The position numbers and the translations under genes are program-made. Below the pieces are notes generated by a model that ran no database searches, was not told the origin of the DNA, and was given only the letters and a program-made list of their open reading frames with translations. Of a stretch of DNA of 64,000 nucleotides, positions 38,701 to 49,787 are shown piece by piece. The stretch covers positions 1,051,998 to 1,115,997 of the forward strand of contig JANVCC010000077.1 of NCBI GenBank assembly GCA_025345505.1. The letters are read 5' to 3'. The DNA comes from Todiramphus chloris collaris. Lineage: Eukaryota; Chordata; Aves; Coraciiformes; Alcedinidae. Within the stretch, counting starts at the first letter, position 1, and each line of letters starts with the position of its first letter.

Positions 38701-41700
38701 CATGGCCACATTCACACCAGCACAGAGCAGAGTAGCTGTGCTGGGCATGGGATGTTTGCAGGGCAGTGGGTGGGCAGAGGAGGCAGGGTGGGGGCAGAGG
38801 AGGCAGGGTAGGGGCAGAGGAGGCAGGNNNNNNNNNNGCAGGGTGGGGGCAGAGGAGGCAGGGTGGGGGCAGAGGAGGCAGGGTAGAGGAAGAGGAGGCA
38901 AGGGTGGGGGCAGAGGAGGCAGGGTGGAGGCAAAGGAGGCAGGATGGGGGCAGAGGAGGCAGGGTGGGGGCAGAGGAGGCAGGATGGGGGCAGAGGAGGC
39001 AGGATGGGGGCAGAGGAGGCAAGGTGCAGGCAGGCAGCATGGCAGTGGCTGGAGCAGGCAGGGTATTGACAGCAGAACAAATGCCTGTAATTTTATAACC
39101 AATCTCAGCATGTCCATTGGGGACCATTTGCAGGGCTGCTCCTGAGCATTCCAGCTGCACAACGGGTGGCTGCTGGGGGGCTGAGGCAGCCCCATGGCCA
39201 GGGCAGGGGAGTAGGGGGCATCCTTCAGAGGGGCAAGGGAGAAACCAGGGGAGCCCCACTCTGCTGTGAGGTGAGCTATTGGGAAAGTGGAGCAGGTCCC
39301 CACTAAGCCCTGGTTTTCTGGGAGTATCTAACCCCATCCATCTCTCTAATTGTCAGGGAGTGGATTTAGTGCTGGGTGGCTCGGGCTGGCCCCGGGTGAC
39401 ACTCACAGATGGGACGAGGGCCATAAATCTGCCTGGACCAGTGCTAACTCTCCAGCTAAATGAGGCCTGGCTGGGGGGGCCAGGGCTCCTAGCCCAGGGC
39501 CAGGCCAGTGCTTGGCTGGGGGGAACATGTGGCTCTGAAAGCAGGGTGACAATGATAGCAGGAGCCAGAAGGAACTGCTTAGCTGCCTCCATCACCTCTA
39601 ACCTGCTCCTTGCCTGGCCTTTGCCCCCAGCCTCCCTGCTACTCACACCCAAACTCTCACACCCTTTCTAGATGTGACCGCAAGGCTTTCTCATCCCATC
39701 TCCCTACCCCATTTCCCTGTCAAATCCTCTTCCCTCCAGCAACTGAGCGATTCTGTGGCACAGATGGCATTTGAGGTCCATCCAGACCCCCTGTTTGATG
39801 GTTCTGGGAGCTGGTGACAAGGATCTGGCACCGATGGGCTGCATCTGTCTGTCCATCACTCACCCCAATCAGCCCAGCAACAACTTCAATGGCGCCGGTG
39901 CCCACGGTGGTGTAGGGGATCTGGGATACAGGGATCCCGGCATTCTCAAAGATGGTGTTGGTGTAAAACCAGATCTGCCAAGGAGGGGACTTAGAGTGAG
40001 CCCGGGGGATGGAGCCACAGGCCACTTGATGCAAAGAGTTGCCAGGTCTCAGCTCAGCCTCTGCAGAGCCAGGTCCCAGAGTGAGACCCCAGAGGGCTTA
40101 CGGCATCAATCCCTGAGAGCTGCATGCCAGCATTCACCACCACCACCGAGAGGGTTTGCCAGCGGACAGAGCGGTCCTGCAGCAGCTGCCAGACGGAGAC
40201 TGTCTCCACGGAGGAGAGAGACCGCTGCTCCTCCTTCATCTCTTCAATCACATCCTGCACATCGAGTGTCCCCAGGAACTGGTGCAGCGCTGTGGGGAGA
40301 GTGAAGATCACGTGCATGCGTCTCCCCGACACAGAGTGGATGCTCATAGGTATGGCACAGGGCAGGACCAGAGACTTGGCTCTGCCCTGGCTTATCCGCC
40401 CCAGGAGACCTCCCTGACCCGTGGGGATGAGCACCCATAGGAACCAAGGAGATGCCTCACAGCATGGTGATGGGCACCAAGGAAATGCTATGGCACAACT
40501 GGGTCGGATGGAAGGGCTGGACCATAAGGACCCACGTGAGCTGTCAGGTCTGGGTGTGGAAGGATGCTAGGAGGATGCACCTTGGTCTCAGGAGACCTTG
40601 GACCAGCACCCAGCACCTCCTGGAACCAGTCTGCCCCAGGATACTCCCTCACCCTTGGTGGCCCCACAGACATCATTCCTCTCAATCAGCAGGTACCGAG
40701 GGCTCTCAGGGAAGCAGTGCAGCAGCAGGAGCTGGAGGGAAGCAGGAACAACCACCACTGACAGAAAAAGTGGCCAGAACCTGTCCTGAGAGGAGTTGAA
40801 ATGGGATGTGTCATGGGGAGGGCAGAGAAGGGTCCAGCGCACATAGGCTGGGGTATTGTGCTTACCTCACCCAGCAGCTCTGGCAGGCCCAGGACCTGAG
40901 CAGAGAAAACCCCCAGGCAGATGAAGATGCTGGGCATGAGGCCCAGGAAACCCCGCAGGTTCTTGGGGGCAATTTCACCCAGATAGAGGGGCACCACACT
41001 GAAACAGATACCTGGGGGTACAGGAGGGACACAGATGGGAGAGGCAGCAGGGAGAAGGGTGTTCGGCCAGACCCTTGGTACACCTTCTCCCATGCCATGC
41101 ACCATCTACAGTGGAGTTTCCATGGCCAGGGTGGTCACCCTGTCTGCCCTATGGAGATCCCCATCACAGAGCCTGTGGCTGTAGGGAATATGAAGTCTTC
41201 TCCAGTCCCATGGGAATGGGCTGTAGGGACCAAGCCATGAGGAATGGTCCATATACTGCCCCACAGCTCAGGGAGCACCTACCTGAGTGAAGCCCCGTGA
41301 TGGAACGGCCAATGATCACCATCTCTGGGGACGCCAGCTCCCGACTGAAGCCCATGAAGCCACCAGCCAGGAGGACGAGGAGAGCGCTGCGGCTCAGTGT
41401 GCCATTCCTACCAGTACACAAGCAGCGGGGCAGCCTCTCTGGCCCCATCCCCTCTCTTGACCACCCCGTCCCACGCCACACCCTTACCTGCCATAACGCT
41501 CCACCAGCACCCCCACCAGCAAGGAGCCCACCAGCCCACCCAGGGCAAAGATGGAGACAGTCAGGGAGTAGAGGAGAGTCAGGGGGCTGGGGCCCAGCCC
41601 ATGTCCATACCGCTGGGACCATGTGGCGTTGTAGAAAGCCTTTATGTGCTGCGAGGCAGAGAGACACATGGGCACCAAATGTGTTGTGAGAAAGGGGAAG

Positions 41701-43343
41701 ATGAGGGATGAGAGGTCCTGTAGCAAAAATGCCATGGATTTAACTTAATTGCAGGAGATGTGGGGCAGGACATGATGGGATAACTGGGATGTGCTGGTCT
41801 GGTTGTTCAGACTGCCTCAGAGGGGTTTAAGGACAACTTAGAGATGCCACAGGCAGAGCTGGAGCTGGACCAAGGAGGTTGTGGGCAGCTTTCCCTGGCC
41901 CCTGTCTTCTAGGGGAGGGATAGTTTTGGAGGGAGTACATGAATGCAGGCTCCCATGCCCCATTCATGCCTAGACTACTCTGTAGACTACTGCCCAAGGG
42001 AAATGCCAGCATTTTGATGTGGGGCTGCTGGGTGGCTGTCCCTCCACCCTCCCCGGCAGTGACACAGAACCCTTACCCTGCTCCCAGAGAGGCTGCTCAT
42101 CTCTTACCTCTGCTGGCGAGTTGACCACAGCCAGGTTGTAGCCATAGAGCATGGAGGAGCCAAAGGACACCAGAAGGGTGACCAACAGCAGGGGGAAGGT
42201 GAGGCGCTGGGAGAGAGGAGGAGGGATCAGCACAGCCCTGGCTGGCAGAGCTGGGGACCAAGGTCACAGGTGGCACGAGCTGTATAGGGTCACTGCACCT
42301 TTTCTTGTGTGGATGTCCCTGGTCCAGAGCCAAGCCCAGAGCAAAGACCCCAACGTGACAGAGGTCTGTGCTGAGCACCACTTGATGGCCACCCCCCAGC
42401 CCAGACAGTCCAGCTCCCTGTGGCAAGTGCTGTGGCCGTGGCACGAGGCTTTACCCTGGCTGTGGCCCAGCTCGGGCAGCTTGTTCCAGCTGCCTATCCC
42501 AGCTGCCTATCCCAGCCGCCTATCCCAGCCGCTTCTGCCCCAGGGCTGGGAGGAGGCAGTGGGCAGAAGGAGGCAGTCAGAGGAGGGAGAGACACCCATC
42601 CCCTCCCACAGATGCAGGCACCCAAACGGCACTGCCCCGAGCTGCCCAACGCCTACCTCTCTGCCTGGGAGACCCAGTGACGCTGAAAGGCGCGGTTCAC
42701 TGTACCAGGACTCAGCCCTCCGCGAACGCCTCGGGCACCCACCTCCTAACTGCTCAGCACCTCTGTCACCTGCTCTGGCTGCAGGGGGACCTCGCTGGGG
42801 TGAGCCTACAGCTGCGGAGGGACAGCCTGCAGCCCGGCCCAGCCCGGGACCGGGGTGCCCGGCGGGACCCGAGAAGCGTTCCGGGCACCCCGCAGCCGCA
42901 GGGGCCCCCCGGGGTGCTGCACCCAGCTGCCTCCTCTGTAGGTAGGGGGGACAGGGACGCGGCAAGGTGCGGGGTGAGCCTGCGAGCCCCGGGAGCAGCC
43001 CCGCGTCCCAGCACCCAGAGCCTGGCCCTCCCCGCAGCCCAACACGGTAGCCGGGTCCGGAGCACCCAGCAGCTCCCGGCTCACGCACAGCAAATCCCCG
43101 CTAATCCTATCAGGAATCCCGAGCCGGGAAAGGGGTGGGGGTGTCAGGCAGGGGCTAGAGGAGGACGACGACCCCGTGGGGCAGCCCCCCCGCCCCCAGC
43201 GAGCTCACCCCGGTGATGTCCCCGCCGGGCTGCGGGATCCTTTTCCCGACCGTCGGGGCGAGGCTGCGGCCGGGCCGGGGGGAGGGAGGAGGAGAGGCGG
43301 TGGAAGGCAACCGCGCTCCGCCGGCCCGGCTCGTCTCTCCCAT
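35557..43343 (-). CDS. Class II facilitative hexose/urate-type transporter (SLC2A family, GLUT9-like; probable SLC2A15 type), complete, 12 exons
   Basis: Twelve minus-strand exons sum to 1644 bp: 547 residues plus stop, in frame throughout; human GLUT9 is 540. Family hallmarks are [14 protein letters not shown] in TM1, an exofacial N-glycosylation site (Asn85, YNATW), [10 protein letters not shown] and ERYGR in loop 2-3, IIGRSITGL in TM4, [23 protein letters not shown] (248-255), [17 protein letters not shown] in TM7-8, [22 protein letters not shown] in TM10, NWLCNF and PETKNKTF. The TM8 WFYTN and the KAFYN loop resemble GLUT9 more than GLUT5. The position between POLL and BTRC does not match SLC2A9, so I favour the SLC2A15 lineage described in fish. 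Substrate unknown. The ATG is fixed by an in-frame TAA six bases upstream and lies in a CpG island. Confidence 0.93.
36024..36151 (-). CDS. SLC2A-like coding exon 11 (TM10-TM11)
   Basis: [20 protein letters not shown] to [16 protein letters not shown]. The conserved Asn-Trp pair (Asn453, Trp454; GLUT1 411/412) is present. The TM10 Trp of class I carriers is Phe430. Confidence 0.95.
37020..37290. promoter_or_regulatory. Candidate enhancer inside the SLC2A-like intron 10
   Basis: AT-rich island within the intron between exons 10 and 11. It holds CATTGTTTGTGAACAATG (7-bp inverted arms, SOX-like halves, about 37172-37189) followed by clustered TAATTA cores (CCTAATTAAA at 37201, GTAATTAC near 37215). 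Confidence 0.42.
37670..37745 (-). CDS. SLC2A-like coding exon 10 (TM9-TM10)
   Basis: [20 protein letters not shown] then FCMGP, ending one base into an Ala codon; donor gtgggt. Confidence 0.93.
38330..38431 (-). CDS. SLC2A-like coding exon 9 (TM8-TM9)
   Basis: 34 codons with [13 protein letters not shown], the second GRR loop of the major facilitator fold. Confidence 0.95.
38767..39032. repeat. 20-bp minisatellite interrupted by an assembly gap
   Basis: Tandem units of the form gcagaggaggcagggtgggg, about 13 visible copies with substitutions and one indel, in the SLC2A-like intron 8. Confidence 0.95.
38828..38837. other. Assembly gap (10 N)
   Basis: Ten consecutive N inside the minisatellite. 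The true length is probably unknown, and the reading frames drawn through it are artefacts. Confidence 1.
39864..39974 (-). CDS. SLC2A-like coding exon 8 (TM7-TM8)
   Basis: 37 codons, [20 protein letters not shown] to [11 protein letters not shown]; the WFYTN-x-IF block is the clearest GLUT9-like feature. Confidence 0.95.
40102..40289 (-). CDS. SLC2A-like coding exon 7 (central loop, TM7)
   Basis: Large intracellular loop [20 protein letters not shown], then [20 protein letters not shown]. The TM7 signature reads MQLSGID where most SLC2A proteins have QQLSGIN or YQLCGLN. Confidence 0.94.
40653..40785 (-). CDS. SLC2A-like coding exon 6 (TM6, PESPR motif)
   Basis: [20 protein letters not shown] to [14 protein letters not shown] second AG five bases into the exon would shift the frame, so the acceptor at 40786 is chosen. 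Confidence 0.94.
40866..41011 (-). CDS. SLC2A-like coding exon 5 (TM4-TM5)
   Basis: [20 protein letters not shown] to [16 protein letters not shown]. The Gln of SAQVLGL aligns with GLUT1 Gln161. Acceptor ccccag, donor gtaagc. Confidence 0.94.
41283..41407 (-). CDS. SLC2A-like coding exon 4 (TM3-TM4)
   Basis: [20 protein letters not shown] to [12 protein letters not shown], with the conserved GRS-x-TGL of TM4. Confidence 0.94.
41488..41648 (-). CDS. SLC2A-like coding exon 3 (exofacial loop, TM2)
   Basis: [15 protein letters not shown], then [20 protein letters not shown] and VLVERYGR. Contains the single N-glycosylation sequon typical of loop 1-2. Confidence 0.95.
42108..42206 (-). CDS. SLC2A-like coding exon 2 (TM1)
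   Basis: 33 codons, [20 protein letters not shown] then [13 protein letters not shown], the diagnostic first helix. Acceptor tctcccag, donor gtaaga. Confidence 0.95.
42488..42540. repeat. 13-bp tandem repeat, about 4 copies
   Basis: Units agctgcctatccc / agccgcctatccc in the SLC2A-like intron 1. Confidence 0.9.
43209..43343 (-). CDS. SLC2A-like coding exon 1
   Basis: 45 codons of cytoplasmic N-terminus, [13 protein letters not shown] to QPGGDITG, Pro/Arg-rich and not membrane-spanning. Donor gtgagc. Splicing to exon 2 gives TG-RLTFPL, as in GLUT5 and its relatives. Confidence 0.85.
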
Positions 43344-43482
43344 TTTTTAGATGGAAGAAGGAGTGGGAGAGGGAAGGGAAGGGAAGGCAGGACAAGGCGA
43401 GCAGCCTGGGTGCCCCCGGGGCTCATTGGAGGCGCCTGAGCAGCCGGAGGAGGAGTCCGGGGCCCTCCCCCCCTCTCCGGGG

Positions 43483-43540
43483 GCAGAGGCAGAGGTAGAA
43501 GTAAAGGCAGAGGCAGAAGCAGAGGCAGAGGCAGGGGCAG
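43483..43540. repeat. GGCAGA-type purine-rich simple repeat
   Basis: Hexamer-like repeat (gcagag/gcagaa) about 140 bp upstream of the SLC2A-like start codon. Confidence 0.9.
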
Positions 43541-43721
43541 GCCGGCACCTCCGGACCGCCCGTCCCGCTGAGGGGACAGCAGATGGCAGATGTGATGCTC
43601 TGCCACCGCTGAGAGCTCCCACGTGTCCCCTTCAAACGGAGGTGTCCCCGGGGACTGTAAGCAGAGCAGCAGCCCTGCATCAACCCCGAGGCTGAGGGCA
43701 AAGCCCCAGGTTACCCAACAT

Positions 43722-43735
43722 CCCCCCCCCCCCCC
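43722..43735. repeat. C14 homopolymer
   Basis: Fourteen consecutive C on the plus strand; a G-run on the template of the neighbouring gene. Confidence 0.95.
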
Positions 43736-43904
43736 GGCCCCTCTCCCTGCTAGATGTGTGGGGCAGATGCAGCCCATCCTCTACAGCTCTGGTAGGATGA
43801 CTGGTAACCCACCTGGCCACGGCTCAGGGCAGCTGCCTTCCCTGGACATGGAGGGGAACAGCCCCCAGCCCCAGAGAAGAGAGACTCTGCTCAGGGCAGC
43901 TCAG

Positions 43905-44020
43905 AGGAATCCAATTTTGCTGCGACCAGGAGCTGCCTCCCCTGCTGCTAATGAAGTGTCTTTAATTAGCAGCCTAATAGCAAACTCTTAATTTGCCAAA
44001 CAGCCAGTTAAAAGGATGGG
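43905..44020. promoter_or_regulatory. Candidate homeodomain-site cluster
   Basis: GCTAATGAAG, TTTAATTAGC, CCTAATAGC and CTTAATTTGC within 70 bp, upstream of the SLC2A-like promoter. No open frame. Confidence 0.38.
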
Positions 44021-45579
44021 GACCCCACTAAGCCAGGGCTGGCAAAAACTCCAAGGGCTTAAAAGGGACAGGCCTCAACTGGCTGGCCCCACCTCAGGAT
44101 GTGGGGCAGAGGAGCAGGACTGGGAGAGCCCTGCGGGCACAGGCACCACTGGGCCTGCCATTCCCAACCCCAGACAGGCTCTCTCAGGTGACGGAGAGCC
44201 TGGGCACCTCATCTTCCCACACAGGATGTTCCAGCTCCCGTCTCCTTTCTCCACATGAGCCTCTGGCTTTCCCCAGAAGCACTGTGACCTCTCCCAGAGC
44301 CATAAACCCTTCCCAGCTTGCTGGTGTCAAGCTTTTTCCAGGGAAGGCACCCGCTCAAGAGCTCCTACATTTTACTCAGACTCAGTTTCTCCATGTCTCA
44401 ACTGGAGCATTGCCTTTACCTTCCTGCAGATGCCCTGGGTGGCTGCAGAGATCTTGGTGACAGGGCCACACTGGGAAGAGACTTGCAGAGCCATGGTCCC
44501 TCAGGGGATGGTCCAGTTTCATTCCCAGAGCAGCAAGGTGAAAATCCACGTACAAGACATGCCCATGGGCAAGATGACCCATCAGAAGGACATGGAACCT
44601 GTGGGTCCCAGCCATGCCCAAAGCACTTATAGTGCTGAGGGGCAACTCTGAACACCCCCAGGACTCACCCCAAGCCTTGTACTAAGATAGGGCAAAGAAG
44701 CAAACCCGTGACAGGACAATAAGCCAGGCCATGCTGTGTCCCACAGCCATGCTCCCACTCTGGTCCTCTAGGTACAAGGCTAGCCTCTGGGACCATCACC
44801 TGGAGGGCTGAAAAGTGCCTAGTCCAGTGATCTCTGCCACAGGGAGAGGAGAAAAGAGCTGCAGCCATCTCTGCCCCATCCTGAGCCATCCCACCTAAAA
44901 ACCCTCCTGGATCTTCCCAGCCTCCCTGCACTGAAGCCCTTACCCATTCCCAAGCCCACTGCTTGGTCTTGCAGGCAAAGACCCCCTCCCACCACAAAAC
45001 CTGATGCTGGGAACTGAGCAGGGACATCCTCGGGATGCTGCTTGAAGCCAGGGGATGGCCACTGCCTTGATTTAGGGGGTGAATCTGGGTTACTGCCACC
45101 ACTTCACAGCAGCGGCTGGGATGCTGGGAGCAAAGGTTTAGCAGTAGATGTACAGGTGAGAAACACATGCTGGGGGAGGAAGGGGGAGGAAAAGGAAAGC
45201 CTGGAGTGCCAATTAAGGGTCACCAGGGAGCTGGGTTAATTGGAGACACTCCTGTGACCTGACCTGGTGACAGCAGCACACGGCAAGATAAAGACAAGTG
45301 CCAGTCAGAAACACCCGCTGCTCTGTGCTGCAAAGGAGCTCGTCTCCACAATTTACAGACATCCCCACTCCTCCCTTGCTTCTGCGCAAGGACTCCCTGT
45401 CTGAAACACCCCCCTTGTCTGGGAAAGCAGCTGTGAGCCCACAAACCACCCTCATCCTCTCCCACTGTCACTCCCAGGAGCTCCTGTCCCACTCCTGCCT
45501 TGCAGCGGCCCTGGTTCCCAGACACAGAACTGCAGTTGTCCCTGGCTTGTCTCCGCCCCATGCCGCAGGATGCTCAAGT

Positions 45580-45615
45580 GCTTTCCAACCCAAACCATTC
45601 TATTCTGTGATCATG
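45580..45615 (+). mobile_element. CR1 3'-end remnant
   Basis: CTTTCCAACCCAAACCATTC followed by a TATTCTGTGA-type tail, typical of the CR1 3' terminus; only about 35 bp kept. Confidence 0.6.
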
Positions 45616-47002
45616 CACACAGTGCCTGGGGCAGGCAGAGAAACCCAGGAAGACCGGGAGGGGCAGAGCAGCAAGAAGAGCTGGTCCCAGCACGCATCCT
45701 GCACAGTGATGGCATTTGCCAAGGCCAGGAGGGTGGAGATGCTGTTGGGGACTCTCCTGAGGGCTTCCCTTGAGTTGACAGTGTGGTGCTGTGCAGGGTC
45801 GCACCAGAGCTGAGCTGCCCACAGTGTGGGCAGAGGCAGGATCCATCCTGCCCCAAGGAGCTTGTGTGTAAGTGAAGGACAGAGCCAGTCCTGCTGCAGT
45901 GGCAGAGCACCTGGTGCCTCCTGCCTCCCTGCCCAGTTCTCCACAGCCAGGCACTGGCAGCCACAAGCCAGCCATGCAGGATCCCACACCAGACATAAAA
46001 CACTTGCAAAAAAAAGGTATGAGGATTTCTGCAAGACTGGTCAATGTGGCAGCAGGGAAGACCCACTGGGAAAGTACATCCCCTTCAAGACGAGATGGAA
46101 ACCCCTTGGAGAGGATATGATCTTCAGTGCTGCCTTTTGGTGTTTGCCCAGCACCATCTAATCCAAAGTTCACAAGGAAGCAATAAATGGCTCAGATAAA
46201 CTTACGCAAAAAGATGCATTGCTTAGCAGCCACCGACCCCTTTCCCTGTGCTGGAGGGAATTCAACAGCACGGGCGCAGCAAGCAGAGCCACTTGCAGAC
46301 ATCTCTGCAGCTTGAAAGGTCAGAGCAGTTTGCCTGCGCTGCCCTTTTAGAGTTGACACTGCAGAAACGGAGATGGTCCAGGAGCCTCCCTGCCTCACTG
46401 CACCCTTGAAGGAGAAGCCTTTCTTGATCTGCCTTTGTAAATGCCAGCAGGGTGCTTTGGACATGGGACAGGGAGTTTTGGACACATCAGCTGTGTGATG
46501 TTAACCAGGGGCTTGAGTTTCTGCAAGCCATAGTGACATCCAGAAGAAACTCAGTGGTGTGCCTAGTGAAAGCAGTGCTCAGGTTGCTGTCTTTGCCTTG
46601 TGGCACCGAAAAGCCCACCTAACTTCCTTCTTCAGTTGCAGGGAGGCTATTCACCTGTACAGGTAAGACTTTCTCAAGCCCAGGTTTTCCTGTTCATATT
46701 CCTTATCCAACTACAGTGATCGCTGGCAAATCAGCCCCACTGCTCAGCAATGTCTCTGCTGGTTTGGAGATTTCCTACCAGCCAGGTGTTATGTCAGTGA
46801 TGCATTTCAGAGACAAAGCTCAGGATGGGAAGATAACACTAGTGAGAAACAAAAATTATCCCTTGAGGATGTAATGAATGTTTGTGCAAGCTCTCTTAGG
46901 GCAAAGCAAATTGGGTGGCACTCACAGACAGGCAGAGCTGGGAGCTTGCTAAAAGAGCATCACATCCCTGTCCATCAGGCATCCTCATCTGTTCTCACCA
47001 AG

Positions 47003-47041
47003 GATCATAGAATCATAAAATTGTCAGGGTTGGAAGGGACC
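47003..47041 (-). mobile_element. CR1 3'-end remnant, minus strand
   Basis: GGATCATAGAATCATAAAAT followed by GGTTGGAAGGGACC, the reverse complement of a CR1 3' end. Confidence 0.7.
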
Positions 47042-47639
47042 AGACAACAAAGGAGTCAGCCAACAAAGTCATGGATCAGCCGACAAAGGGGTCAGGCTGA
47101 GACCTCGGATTTTTGCAGCCTCTTAGTGGGTTACATTAGATTCGCATGGAATAGCTGGCAGCAGCCGGATCGCACTTTCCTCTGGTAGTCTTCTCCAGCA
47201 GCACAACTGCTTTCCTTCTGGGACAGTGTCCTGAAGCATAGCATTTGCTGAAGCAACTCGAGCACTTGGAAAAGAGAAATCTCCTGTAGGCGCAGCTATG
47301 CAGACAGAGCACCAGGCTCTGAAGCCCAGAGTGGCATCTTATTCCCACCAAACATTGAATCATTTCCACACCCTCCTGGGCGCTGACAGGTCTGTCACTG
47401 CATGGGACAAGCTCCACCACACGTGGCCTTCTGAACAACCAAGGTCAGGACACTGCTGGAGCCAGGAGCAGCCCATACCCTGGGGTCTGCCAGGGCAGTG
47501 GGACAGCTCACCCCAGAAATCAATGGCAGCACTAGAACATGTCTATCTGCTTAGAGCTTTTGTTTCCCTGCCCACACTGCCTCCTCTGCTGAGAGCTCAC
47601 CATCCTGACCTTCTTCAAACAGATGCAGCATCACCCAAC

Positions 47640-48015
47640 CGATGAAATCATCCTAAACATTTTTTTGTAAGAATTACACTACTTCTAGCCTAGAAGGTCT
47701 AATCTGGCCAATTCTTCCTTTCAAAAAACTAGCGTACTGTACTCTTGAAAGCATATCTAGAATACAGTAAACAAAAAAATGAAGGGAAGAGTTCATTTTA
47801 AAGCTGTAGGTTGATCAAATGCTGTTAATTTGAAGCTACGGTAAACATTATTTTCCTCCTTCATTTGAAGTGGAAATAAGGCACACATTTTTAAACAGAA
47901 AGGGTAATTAACCACTGAATCTATTTAAGATAAGCTGTCTGGTGTTCATTCTTTTCCAGTGGAAATTTACAATTGAGATTGCTTTTCTTTCTCAAAGACT
48001 CTCTTTAGTACTTGA
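47640..48015. promoter_or_regulatory. Candidate conserved non-coding element (island 6)
   Basis: AT-rich block without coding frames, with AGGGTAATTAACC near 47905, GTTAATTTGAAG near 47825 and TTTAAGATAAGC motifs. Confidence 0.35.
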
Positions 48016-48659
48016 GGTTTTGGATATGATGCCAGAATTCCTGGGCGAAGTTTTCCAGCACATACCCTGCAGCACAGCACTGCCCCAGTCCTAGAAATCT
48101 GGAACACGTACTCTGATCATCATCTTTAAACATCAAGAAGAAGAAGTAATAGCTATGGAACTGCTACAAATAACCCAGGAGGAAAACCTGTTTCTCATCA
48201 GACTGGGTAGTGTGTTGTTTGGGTACACACAGAGACCTGGGTCCATGAGTACGGAAGGTAAGGGGGACTCAAATGAATGCTGGCAGTCACAGGTTAAGTC
48301 AAGCTGCATCCTGCATTACAGACTGATCTGAAACGATGGATGAAACCTGTCACTGCATTCCCTCTTCCAAATCTATTATCTGATGGGAGGAAAGAGCAGG
48401 GACGGAACAGAAAAGGTTAAAGCAGTGTAAAAATATATATACACACACATAAAACCCCAAACCCTTGCCAAACAAAGCACGCGGCTGCTGGGAACCCTGT
48501 CACACGGAGAGACGGGGATTGGAAGTGACAGGAATCCTGCTCCCAGCACTTCAGAAAAGCAGAAGCCTTCGCAATCTCCAGTCACCCGCTGGCTCCCAAG
48601 AATGGAGCCAGCAGGGAGAGAGAAGGCAGGAGCGTGGGGTTTGTTTGTTTTCTGACCAC

Positions 48660-49215
48660 CCCAGGAGTTAGGATCTTAAAACTGCGGTGGCCTTTGTTTT
48701 AAAAGGGGCTGTTAAGTAAAAGAGAAAGATCCAAGGCTGCTATCCGAGGAGCATTTTTAAGAGAAAGGTATTCTGAGGGCAAGGGTGCTTGCATTGAAAT
48801 TTGGGCGAGCCATAAGCATGACAGCATCCCCAGCCACAGAGCTGCGTGGCGGTGCTGCGATATGTCAATTACTCACTCATTATTGAACAGCAGGATTCTG
48901 ATTAGCTTATAAAACAAATTTGTGCTTCTCCTACCAGGATCTTGCAACAGTACCCAGAAAAACACAAAGTCTTTATAGCTTCTCCCCCCACACACACTTT
49001 TTTAATGGCCAGGATGGCTCCAGCTCTTCTGTGTCAGTCGCATCCATCCTCTGGCTTACAGGGTGGACTCATTTGTCCCAGCCAGAGGCCATTAGCTATG
49101 AATGGAGAGTTTGTTAATTAAAAAGTATGCTGCGGTTTTAGGAATAAGGGTTTCTTCCGACTGCCAGAGCGGTCTTTTATACTGCATTCATCAATGAGCG
49201 GCAGCTCTGAGGTGG
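48660..49215. promoter_or_regulatory. Candidate conserved non-coding element pair (island 7)
   Basis: Two AT-rich segments, about 48690-48930 and 49090-49210, with TTTGTTTTAAAAG, CAATTACTCACTCATTATTG and GTTAATTAAAAAG motifs, separated by a short pyrimidine/CA run. No coding frame. Confidence 0.36.
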
Positions 49216-49618
49216 GACTGGCTACCGCAGACTCCGTGTGTCCTGTGAAGCTGCATCTACCCAGACCTCAGGACAAAGCTGTCCACCTTAGGCAGCAGCA
49301 CTTCCAGCTGCTCATGCTGCAAATGTTCATGTTCAGTGCACATGTAGCAGAAGTGTGACTTGCATATACGGGGCTTGAGGAAGATATAGGCTTGATATTT
49401 TGACAGTGTTCTTCTCCCCAAAAGGAAAACAGTAGAGATTCACAGCTTAATCTTTGTATTTGTATTTAAGTTATTTTCTGAACAGTTAAAAAAAACCAAA
49501 ACACACTGTTACCATGATCCTAGCTCAAGTGAACATTAGTACATTAACTACACATCACCGTAACATAATCACAAAATTCAAAGCACTCATTACTTAAGAA
49601 TCCAGATAACAAACATAG

Positions 49619-49729
<111 letters not shown>

Positions 49730-49787
49730 TAGGCACGCAGCTCTCCTAAATGTAGTGGTGTAAAATGACTGGGAGAAATGGGATCTG

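Larger units (their letters stand above)
42640..43590 (-). promoter_or_regulatory. CpG-rich promoter region of the SLC2A-like gene
   Basis: CpG- and GC-rich block containing coding exon 1 and its upstream flank. No TATA box was recognised. The transcription start is not defined. Confidence 0.55.
44021..47639. other. Upstream flank of the SLC2A-like gene; no gene seen
   Basis: Short overlapping open frames only; two small CR1 remnants are listed separately. Confidence 0.45.

Noticed and set aside
38611..39337. Long Pro/Leu- and Gly/Gln-rich frames at the minisatellite
   Set aside because: Products of the tandem repeat and the N gap, not genes.
42151..42945. 264-codon plus-strand frame
   Set aside because: Antisense to SLC2A-like exon 2 and intron 1, partly made of the 13-bp tandem repeat.
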